NCBI GenBank assembly: GCA_030824175.1
Contig: JAVBYH010000306.1
Location: forward strand, 1 to 7,036
Direction: 5' to 3'
Length of the DNA: 7,036 nt
From: Bacteroidota bacterium
GTDB taxonomy: Bacteria > Bacteroidota > Ignavibacteria > UBA10030 > UBA8401
Translations under genes and position numbers: made by a program
Part shown: positions 1 to 5,831 of the stretch, in pieces
Position numbering within the stretch: position 1 is the first letter of the stretch
Layout of the letters: each line of letters starts with the position of its first letter
The notes under the pieces: model-generated
Database searches by the model: none
The model's input: only the letters and a program-made list of their open reading frames with translations
Told to the model about the DNA's origin: nothing

Positions 1-228
1 CCGCACCTTGCTAACAACTTCGACAGGAATTGCAACACATTCTGCCATACGTTCACAGCCTGGGTGCCGTCGACGTTCAGACACGGCGTACTTTACGGAT
101 CATGGCCGTACAACAAGCATGTCTCGGAAGGTCTGACGTGTGTCAATTGTCATACGTCGGGCAACTACAAACGGACGACCACACAGATCGGTGTCTGTTC
201 GCAACCCTGTCATGGTACGAATCCGTAG
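1..228 (+). CDS. Multiheme c-type cytochrome, C-terminal part (5' end outside window)
   Basis: Reading frame 1 is open from the window edge to a TAG stop and encodes 75 residues. Three heme-attachment motifs are visible: CNTFCH (residues 11-16 of the fragment), CVNCH (47-51) and CSQPCH (66-71). Between the first two, the pattern CHTFTAWVPSTFRH and then NKHVSEGLTCVNCH matches a recurrent repeat of cytochrome c3-like/CXXCH-repeat proteins, in which a Trp-x-Pro-x-x-Phe-x-His segment and a further His upstream of the next motif supply distal heme ligands (H28 and H40 here). Such proteins are exported and carry electrons in the periplasm or at the outer membrane. Two of the three motifs have three residues between the cysteines (CX3CH) instead of two. 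The protein ends four residues after the last motif, so there is no C-terminal extension. The number of upstream hemes and the signal peptide cannot be seen. The barrel gene starts 12 bases downstream and is probably in the same operon. Confidence 0.82.
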   Translation, partial: PHLANNFDRNCNTFCHTFTAWVPSTFRHGVLYGSWPYNKHVSEGLTCVNCHTSGNYKRTTTQIGVCSQPCHGTNP

Positions 229-231
229 GAG
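227..231 (+). promoter_or_regulatory. Shine-Dalgarno sequence for the beta-barrel gene
   Basis: AGGAG lies nine bases upstream of the ATG at 241 and overlaps the TAG stop codon of the cytochrome. This fixes the barrel start and supports translational coupling of the two genes. Confidence 0.7.
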
Positions 232-240
232 CCCGGAGCT

Positions 241-1539
241 ATGAAACATATCATCATCATTCTCGGAATAGTGTGGCTGATCGCAGAAGCGCGTGTGCCA
301 ATTCTCGCTCAGGAGGCTGGATCGCCTGAGTCCACACCGCCATTCATCGTATTGGACGGTCGCGTCAGTCTTCAGTATTATGGGATGGTGTACGACCAAT
401 CGGCGTATAATATCATGCAGCCGGGAGTGGTGTTGAACCTGCGCGGCAAATTCAGAAACAGTTCGCTGGGATTTGAAACATACGGGACATTCAGGACCTT
501 ATCCTATGGCAAGGCGAGTCCTTTCGGGTCGTCGTCCGTGAATCAATCGCGCATTTACCGCATGTCCCTTGAATTCGACGACAGCGTATATTCCGCATCT
601 GTGGGACGGATACTGCCAACGATCGCCCCGACGATCGGATACACCGACGGCATCTCGCTGGCCAGAAGATTCGGCAGGTTCACGGTCGGGACCTCGATCG
701 GTTTCCAGCCCGATTTTTCACAGCAGGGTGTGAACACGGATTTCAAGAAGGTCACGCTCTTTGCGAGCTATCAGTCGTCGAATATCGGTGCGGGATCGGT
801 CACGGCTGCGTATACGCGTACGTTCAGGCTGTCGGAGTTGGACCGGGAAGTCGTGTCGTTGGGGAGCAACCTCTATACGGAAGGCGGATTCTCGTTTTTT
901 GCCAACGCCGATGTGGACCTGCGCTCGAAATCGGAGGGGAAGTATGCCGTGTCTCCCTTGCTCTCCACGCTTTTCGGCACTGCAACGTGCAGATTCAGTT
1001 CGTTCGTCACGCTGGGCGCGGGCGTCATGTCCGTCCGTCCGTTCACGACGTGGTACATCATGAAGTCCATTCCGGACGAGTTCCTGGATATGAGGCTGAG
1101 AACGAATCTGCTGATGACCGCGAGCTTCTATTTGCCTGTCGGCATTTCCCTCCACAGCAATTACACGCCGCGAGTGTCGGACGGACCGTTCGGGAAGGAA
1201 TACTCCACATTCAATACTGTCACAGTCGGGAATGTGATGCGGACGGGAGTGATGCTCAGGGGGACATTCGGCATCAACGGAAGCTCGTATGCGAACGTGC
1301 GCCATTACGGGGCGGGCATTCAGCGCACCGTCTTCGGTTTTCTCGATGTCATGGTGCGGTACGACAGGCAGCAGCAGCGGATCGCGTCGTCGGCCGTCCA
1401 ATACAACAACAACTCATTCAGCACCGACCTGCTTGCGATGCTCTCCAGCAGTTGGTTCATTTCGGTGAGTCATTCGTATGTGAACTCGTTTATGCTCAAA
1501 TACAACTCATTCTATTCCGAGGTGAGCTGCAGGTTTTAA
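241..1539 (+). CDS. Outer-membrane beta-barrel (porin-like) protein of unknown family
   Basis: The 432-residue protein begins with a Sec signal peptide: Lys at residue 2, a run of Ile/Leu/Val/Trp, and probable cleavage near residues 17-23 (ILA then Q). The mature part shows the alternating polar/hydrophobic pattern and many aromatic residues of amphipathic beta-strands, for example VSLQYYGMVY, LGFETYGTF, ISVSHSYV and FYSEVSCRF. Short Gly/Asn/Ser/Asp-rich turns and longer loops lie between them, and no hydrophobic helix follows the signal. The chain ends in Phe, as is usual for the C-terminal strand recognised by the BAM machinery. A barrel of roughly 16-18 strands would fit the length. The specific family is not recognised. 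Because it directly follows a multiheme cytochrome, a role as the porin sheath of an outer-membrane electron conduit is possible, but an ordinary channel or a structural barrel fits equally well from sequence. The ATG is supported by AGGAG at 227-231. Its 3' end overlaps the opposing glycosyltransferase gene by 33 bases. Confidence 0.8.
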   Translation: MKHIIIILGIVWLIAEARVPILAQEAGSPESTPPFIVLDGRVSLQYYGMVYDQSAYNIMQPGVVLNLRGKFRNSSLGFETYGTFRTLSYGKASPFGSSSVNQSRIYRMSLEFDDSVYSASVGRILPTIAPTIGYTDGISLARRFGRFTVGTSIGFQPDFSQQGVNTDFKKVTLFASYQSSNIGAGSVTAAYTRTFRLSELDREVVSLGSNLYTEGGFSFFANADVDLRSKSEGKYAVSPLLSTLFGTATCRFSSFVTLGAGVMSVRPFTTWYIMKSIPDEFLDMRLRTNLLMTASFYLPVGISLHSNYTPRVSDGPFGKEYSTFNTVTVGNVMRTGVMLRGTFGINGSSYANVRHYGAGIQRTVFGFLDVMVRYDRQQQRIASSAVQYNNNSFSTDLLAMLSSSWFISVSHSYVNSFMLKYNSFYSEVSCRF

Positions 1540-2793
1540 CTCTTGAGCGCGCCACAGTTCCATCCCCGCGAGCACGACGACCGGCAGATATTCCGCGAGC
1601 CACATCATGGGCTCTTCCGACCACACACCCCGCAGCTGATAACCGATGTACGTGAAGCACGTGAGGCTGAGCGTGCTCACATAGACGAGTCCGCTCCATC
1701 GCCGCGCCACCGGCAGCAGTGCCGCAAGCCAGCCCACATACCACGGATGCACAACCGGAGAAAACAGCAGCAGGAACAGCACCGCATAGTACAGCTTGTC
1801 GAACAGCTGCCGCTTCGAGAGCGAAAGGGCGAGCACGGCCGCTGCGAGCAGGATCGAACAGATGAGGCGCGTCTGCTGGTTGTTTTCGAAATATGAATTC
1901 AGCACATTGAACACGAATCCGTTGAACGTCCAGTTCTTCGTGAACGTCGAGAGCGATTCGAACGGATTCGCGGACAGGACGTACGGGATGAAGAGCACGG
2001 CAAGCGTGAGCAGGGGAACCGCCGCGACGCGCAGCCGCGACCGCCAGTCCGTTTCGGCGAAGAAGAGCACTGGCAGCAGCACGAGGGCGGTCGGCTTGAT
2101 GGACAGCGACAATCCCAGGAGCAGCATCGACAGGAGCTTTCGTTTGTCGACGTAGAATAGGAGCGAGAAGACAAGCAGGGGCAGTCCGAATCCGTCGACG
2201 TGCGCGTCGATCGCATATTCGAAGAGGAGCATGGGGCAGACCGCATAGAAGAGCACGAACCGGCGCGGAATATCGAGGCGCTTCGTGAGCAGCAGGAGTC
2301 CCCAGATGGCAAGCGCTTCGGACAGGAGCAGCAGCAGTTTGATCCCCCAGGCGCTCTCTCCGCTCATCATGTACGCGGTATAGAAGATCCATTCGCTCAA
2401 CGGAAAATATATCGTTTTCATTTCGGGGTGATTGACGAGCGAGGGAATCGTGACGGTCGAAAGATGTTTCAGCTCGGCGCTGTTCGGGGCGTGCGCGTAC
2501 GGATTGATTCCTGCCGCCTGCACTTTCCCGTCCCAATAGTACCTCCACAAATCGTCGGAACCGACGGGCGCAGTCCACATGAACGAGAGCCGGACAATCA
2601 GGGCGATCCCGATGACGGTATAGACGTACGAATCCGGCAGGTCCTTCCTGAAGATGTGATATGCCGCGACGAGGAAAAATATCGATGACGACATGAATGC
2701 GGCGGTATACGCGACGATCGGATGCAGCGGCAGCACATGCAGCGAGAGCGCGCCGGCGGCAATGAGAGCGAGCGAGAGAACGAGTGGCATCAT
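1507..2793 (-). CDS. Polytopic GT-C family glycosyltransferase (GT87/DUF2029-like, polyprenyl-phosphate-sugar dependent)
   Basis: This 428-residue integral membrane protein has about ten or more hydrophobic segments, starting with the N-terminal stretch LVLSLALIAAGAL. The first large loop carries the diagnostic GT-C pattern: GSDDLWRYYWDG (residues 78-89, with the acidic pair D80/D81 as likely catalytic or metal-site residues), followed by VQAAGINPY (91-99). Near residue 349 the sequence VVHPWYVGWLAALLP matches the conserved His-Pro-Trp-Tyr segment seen in GT87 and MptB-like mannosyltransferases. A LSIKPTAL segment in the middle is also typical. Such enzymes use a polyprenyl-phosphate-linked sugar, often mannose, on the outer face of the cytoplasmic membrane. 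Donor and acceptor here are unknown. The ATG-ATG start is the only start codon before an in-frame TAG at 2833-2835 (complement), and no clear Shine-Dalgarno is seen. It is transcribed divergently from the beta-mannosidase. Its last codons overlap the 3' end of the barrel gene. Confidence 0.82.
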   Translation of the reverse strand: MMPLVLSLALIAAGALSLHVLPLHPIVAYTAAFMSSSIFFLVAAYHIFRKDLPDSYVYTVIGIALIVRLSFMWTAPVGSDDLWRYYWDGKVQAAGINPYAHAPNSAELKHLSTVTIPSLVNHPEMKTIYFPLSEWIFYTAYMMSGESAWGIKLLLLLSEALAIWGLLLLTKRLDIPRRFVLFYAVCPMLLFEYAIDAHVDGFGLPLLVFSLLFYVDKRKLLSMLLLGLSLSIKPTALVLLPVLFFAETDWRSRLRVAAVPLLTLAVLFIPYVLSANPFESLSTFTKNWTFNGFVFNVLNSYFENNQQTRLICSILLAAAVLALSLSKRQLFDKLYYAVLFLLLFSPVVHPWYVGWLAALLPVARRWSGLVYVSTLSLTCFTYIGYQLRGVWSEEPMMWLAEYLPVVVLAGMELWRAQELKPAAHLGIE

Positions 2794-2834
2794 GGATGAA
2801 TGAGTGTTGGTGTCCGTTGAACCGGGGGTCTTCT

Positions 2835-2863
2835 AAAATACTCTTTGGGATCGTGAAAGTAAA
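2835..2863 (-). promoter_or_regulatory. Candidate sigma70-like promoter for the glycosyltransferase gene
   Basis: On the minus strand, TTTACT (complement of 2858-2863) and TATTTT (complement of 2835-2840) are separated by exactly 17 bases, about 40 bases upstream of the glycosyltransferase ATG. Both hexamers match the -35 and -10 consensus only partly. The organism's promoter consensus is unknown, so this is a spacing-and-composition call. Confidence 0.33.
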
Positions 2864-2941
2864 ATCCACCGCGCCTCGAAGTGAAATAAATACTGACGGT
2901 TGCCGAACGAATGGCAGAAGAGTTGTTGAATCTCATCCTGT

Positions 2942-2953
2942 AATTCATGAATT
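2942..2953. repeat. Perfect 12-bp palindrome in the divergent intergenic region
   Basis: AATTCATGAATT equals its own reverse complement. It lies 55 bases upstream of the beta-mannosidase ATG and is followed after five bases by a second, larger inverted repeat. It could be a binding site for a dimeric regulator. No known operator is recognised. Confidence 0.5.
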
Positions 2954-2958
2954 TGCAG

Positions 2959-2977
2959 GGCGAAATGATATTTCGCC
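2959..2977. repeat. 8-bp perfect inverted repeat with 3-base spacer upstream of the beta-mannosidase gene
   Basis: GGCGAAAT and ATTTCGCC are exact reverse complements separated by GAT. The element ends 31 bases before the ATG at 3009. It could be an operator in DNA or a hairpin near the start of the leader RNA. It has no T-run immediately after it, so a terminator for the upstream side is unlikely. No regulator gene is present in the window. Confidence 0.6.
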
Positions 2978-3008
2978 TACATTCTCTTTCTCACCGCAAG
3001 AACTCACG

Positions 3009-5585
3009 ATGAAATTTTTTTGGTTATTGGGATTGATGCTCGCGATCACCAGCGCACACGGGGTTGTCGCTGAACAGAATTCACCGACGGTTTTCCGGCA
3101 GGAGATCTCCACGGGTTGGGTGTTTCGCGAGGCATCGACACGCGAGGTGCATCCTGCAACGGTCCCGGGCTGCGTACACACGGATCTCATCGTGAACAAG
3201 CTCATCCCCGATCCCTATTTCGGAACGAATGAAGCGGACGTACAATGGGTCGGCGAAAAAGACTGGGTGTACCAGACGAAGTTCACTGTTTCTTCGGAGA
3301 TGCTCGGACGTCAGTTCGTCGATATCATTTTCAAGGGGCTCGACACCTATGCAACGGTGCATCTCAACGACTCGCTCCTGCTGCGGGCGGACAACATGTT
3401 CCGCGAATGGCGCGTCGATGCCAGGCCCTTCCTGAGGCCGGGGGAAAATACAATCTCTATATCATTCCGTAACGTGTTTGGTGAAACCGTGCCCCGGTAC
3501 AAATCGGCTCCATTTGAGCTGCAGGCCGCTGCCAATAACGACCAGGGCGATCCGCGCGTCGCCATGTACTCGCGCAAAGCGCAATTCCATTTCGGATGGG
3601 ACTGGGGGCCGCGCCTCGTCACGTGCGGTATTTGGAAACCAGTGGTCATCGAGGCATGGGACGCGTTCCGGTTCGGCGGCGTCCACATCGTGCAGCGGGA
3701 TGTAAGCAGGGAATCGGCGACGATCCTCTCCCGGCTCGATGTTGTATCCTCGTCCACTCAATCTGTCGCGATCACGATAACGGTCGATGGCAAAACACTT
3801 GCATCGGAACGGCATGTGCTGAAAGAGGGATCGAATTCGATTGAACTCAAAGGTACGATTCAAAAGCCGAACCTCTGGTGGTCGAACGGTCTGGGAAGCC
3901 AGTACCTGTATGCATACGAAGCGGCTGTCACCGTCGAGGACGGTGCTTTCGACACCTATGCCTCGAACCTCGGTGTGCGTTCGCTGAAGGTCGTCCGCGA
4001 TGCCGATTCGTCGGGCACCTCCATGTACGTGCTGCTGAACGGTGTTCCTGTGTTCATGAAGGGAGCTAATTACATACCGCTCGATAATTTTCAGAACCGC
4101 GTCACGAAAGAGCGTCATAAATACATCGTGCGGTCTGCGGCCGACGCACATATGAACATGTTGCGTGTGTGGGGCGGCGGGATCTTCGAGGACGATTCGT
4201 TCTTCGACATGTGCGACAAGTACGGGATTCTTGTATGGCAGGACATGTTGTTCGCCTGTGCAATGTATCCCGGCACCGATGAGTTCCTCGCGTCGGTAAG
4301 GGCCGAAGTCGTCGACAACGTAAAGCGCATCCGCAATCATCCGTCGCTTGCCCTCTATTGCGGCAATAACGAGAACGAGGCCGGATGGTATAGCTGGGGC
4401 TGGAAGGAGCGGTATTCGCCGGAGGTGCAGGCCCAATTCGAAACGGATATGAGGCGGCTCTATTATGAAACGATACCCTCTGCGCTGCGTGAGGCGGATT
4501 CATCGCGCTATTACCACCCGTCAAGTCCCATCGCTGGTTTCGCCCGCAAGCCCAAGGGGGACGGCGATACGCATTATTGGGACGTCTGGCACGGCCAGGC
4601 CCCCTTCGAAAAATTCGAGGAGAATGTCTCCCGTTTCGTCAGCGAGTACGGATTCCAATCGTATCCCGAACTCGCCTCCATCGAGAAGTTTACCGTGCCG
4701 GCCGATCGCGACCTTAACTCGGCGGTTATGCTGTCGCACCAGCGGTGCATGGCGGATGAACGGAAGGACAAACAGTTCGGGAACCGGCTGATAAAATCGT
4801 ACATGGACCGGTACTACAAGGAGCCGAAAGATTTCGCATCGTATCTTCATATAAGCCAGGTGCTGCAGGCGCTCGGTATGCAGACGGCGATCGAGGCGCA
4901 CAGGAGGAACATGCCGTACTGCATGGGCAGCCTCTATTGGCAGATCAACGATTGTTGGCCGGTCGCGTCATGGTCGGGGATCGATTACTACGGCACGTGG
5001 AAGGCGCTGCACTACGCGGCCAAACGGAGCTTCACCCCCGTGCTGATCGCGCCAAAACTCGACGGCAAGACTGTCGATTTCTACATCGTATCAGACGAGC
5101 TCGCGCCGCTCAAAGGCGATCTGCAGATACAGGTACGGGGCTTTAATGGTAAAGTGATATACAATAAAAGAATGCCTCTAACGGTCCTGCCGAATACGAG
5201 CCGCAGCTATCTCGCTCTGTCGAAAAAAAGGCTTCTCGGCGGCGCCCGCGAAGATCGTGTGGTGCTCGTTACGAGGTTCACGTCGAAGAGGGGTGCCGAG
5301 GCCGAAAATCTTACGTACTTCAAGTACCCGAAGGATCTTCGTTTAGAGAAGGCGAAGATTGGGATAAAGGCGAAAAAGGGGAACGAGGGAATCGAAATCA
5401 CGCTCACGACATCGACACTCGCCAGGAATATCCGTCTCACGTGTGACGGAGCGGACGGATTCTTCACGGATAATTATTTCGACCTGCTGCCGCGTAAACG
5501 CCGAACGATCATCTTTCGAACGGATGCCTCCGTAGAAAATGTGGCAAAGAATATCCGGGCGGTAAGCCTTGCGGACACGTTTTAG
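3009..5585 (+). CDS. Secreted GH2 beta-mannosidase
   Basis: The enzyme hydrolyses terminal non-reducing beta-D-mannose residues from manno-oligosaccharides or glycoproteins. The 858-residue precursor has a Sec signal peptide (MKFFWLLGLMLAITSAHG, cleavage near VVA21|E22), so it acts in the periplasm or outside. Next comes a sugar-binding jelly-roll (about 22-210) with the family segments VPGCVHTDL and FGWDWGP (195-201). A first immunoglobulin-like domain follows (about 215-330). The TIM barrel runs from about 335 to 670, with MKGANYIPLD, LRVWGGG (385-391), the acid/base Glu455 in CGNNE, the nucleophile Glu546 in SEYGFQSYP, and WQINDCWP (644-651). Two C-terminal Ig-like domains complete the chain (about 672-858). 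The 91-residue distance between the glutamates fits GH2 beta-mannosidases. The start at 3009 is chosen because the signal peptide begins there. The frame stays open back to 2784, but that would overlap the glycosyltransferase gene and place non-signal sequence first. There is no strong Shine-Dalgarno. Confidence 0.93.
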   Translation: MKFFWLLGLMLAITSAHGVVAEQNSPTVFRQEISTGWVFREASTREVHPATVPGCVHTDLIVNKLIPDPYFGTNEADVQWVGEKDWVYQTKFTVSSEMLGRQFVDIIFKGLDTYATVHLNDSLLLRADNMFREWRVDARPFLRPGENTISISFRNVFGETVPRYKSAPFELQAAANNDQGDPRVAMYSRKAQFHFGWDWGPRLVTCGIWKPVVIEAWDAFRFGGVHIVQRDVSRESATILSRLDVVSSSTQSVAITITVDGKTLASERHVLKEGSNSIELKGTIQKPNLWWSNGLGSQYLYAYEAAVTVEDGAFDTYASNLGVRSLKVVRDADSSGTSMYVLLNGVPVFMKGANYIPLDNFQNRVTKERHKYIVRSAADAHMNMLRVWGGGIFEDDSFFDMCDKYGILVWQDMLFACAMYPGTDEFLASVRAEVVDNVKRIRNHPSLALYCGNNENEAGWYSWGWKERYSPEVQAQFETDMRRLYYETIPSALREADSSRYYHPSSPIAGFARKPKGDGDTHYWDVWHGQAPFEKFEENVSRFVSEYGFQSYPELASIEKFTVPADRDLNSAVMLSHQRCMADERKDKQFGNRLIKSYMDRYYKEPKDFASYLHISQVLQALGMQTAIEAHRRNMPYCMGSLYWQINDCWPVASWSGIDYYGTWKALHYAAKRSFTPVLIAPKLDGKTVDFYIVSDELAPLKGDLQIQVRGFNGKVIYNKRMPLTVLPNTSRSYLALSKKRLLGGAREDRVVLVTRFTSKRGAEAENLTYFKYPKDLRLEKAKIGIKAKKGNEGIEITLTTSTLARNIRLTCDGADGFFTDNYFDLLPRKRRTIIFRTDASVENVAKNIRAVSLADTF

Positions 5586-5622
5586 TCGGGACAATGTGGA
5601 GCCTCATCTGAATATTCGATAC

Positions 5623-5639
5623 TTTTCCCAACGGGAAAA
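5623..5639. repeat. 7-bp inverted repeat just after the beta-mannosidase gene
   Basis: TTTTCCC and GGGAAAA are exact reverse complements around the loop AAC, beginning 38 bases after the stop codon. The hairpin would be weak (three G-C pairs and four A-T/U pairs) and has no T-run after it, so it may be an RNA 3'-end stabiliser or chance. Confidence 0.35.
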
Positions 5640-5670
5640 TGATTCCATTCGTGGTACATGAAATATCTTC

Positions 5671-5690
5671 GTATCGCGGGGTTGTATCGC
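5671..5690. repeat. Short direct repeat GTATCGC x2
   Basis: GTATCGC occurs at 5671-5677 and again at 5684-5690, a period of 13 bases, in the stretch between the beta-mannosidase and FG-GAP genes. It could be a pair of protein half-sites. It is short enough to be chance. Confidence 0.3.
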
Positions 5691-5705
5691 AGCGGATATT
5701 TTTTT
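5672..5705 (+). terminator. Possible weak Rho-independent terminator of the beta-mannosidase transcript
   Basis: TATCGC (5672-5677) can pair with GCGGATA (5692-5698) with one bulged G, and seven T residues (5699-5705) follow immediately. The stem is short and the loop is about 14 bases, so folding is not strong. The position between two plus-strand genes and the T-run are what suggest a terminator. Confidence 0.3.
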
Positions 5706-5785
5706 ATATATGTGAGATCGAGAAATTGCTGTCCCACCCGAGATTCATGCTCTAACGACCTTTGACTATTGAACTATAAACCGAC

Positions 5786-5804
5786 GCAAGCGTGTGCTTG
5801 CACA
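5786..5804 (+). repeat. Two overlapping inverted repeats in the leader of the FG-GAP gene
   Basis: GCAAGC-GTGT-GCTTGC (5786-5801) is a perfect 6-bp inverted repeat with a four-base loop. It overlaps a second one, TGTGC-TT-GCACA (5793-5804). Only one of the two hairpins could form at a time in RNA. They lie 28-46 bases upstream of the ATG at 5832 and could be an operator or a leader structure. Confidence 0.4.
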
Positions 5805-5821
5805 TATTCAGTCATCCACAT

Positions 5822-5826
5822 GGAGG
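5822..5826 (+). promoter_or_regulatory. Shine-Dalgarno sequence for the FG-GAP protein gene
   Basis: GGAGG lies five bases upstream of the ATG at 5832 and decides that start, since the signal peptide begins exactly there. Confidence 0.75.
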
Positions 5827-5831
5827 TCTTC

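Noticed and set aside
30..329. 99-codon plus-strand open frame across the cytochrome end and barrel start
   Set aside because: It is out of frame with both the heme-motif frame (1-228) and the barrel signal peptide (241), and contains no motif.
718..1401. 227-codon minus-strand open frame inside the beta-barrel gene
   Set aside because: It has low-complexity Arg/His-rich translation, is antisense to a well-supported gene, and has no recognisable domain.
1496..2869. 457-codon minus-strand open frame overlapping the glycosyltransferase gene
   Set aside because: Its translation is rich in Arg, Ala and His with no family motif. It lies over the clear GT-C membrane protein in another frame, so it is a shadow caused by codon composition.
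2784..3008. 75-codon upstream extension of the beta-mannosidase frame
   Set aside because: It would overlap the start of the divergent glycosyltransferase gene, its translation looks like non-coding sequence, and a complete signal peptide begins at 3009.
3462..4436. 324-codon minus-strand open frame inside the beta-mannosidase gene
   Set aside because: It is antisense to the conserved GH2 domains and shows no signal, motif or ribosome binding site of its own.
5762..5780. TTGACT and TATAAA as a sigma70 promoter for the FG-GAP gene
   Set aside because: The two hexamers are only seven bases apart, far from the required spacing of about 17, so they cannot form one promoter.
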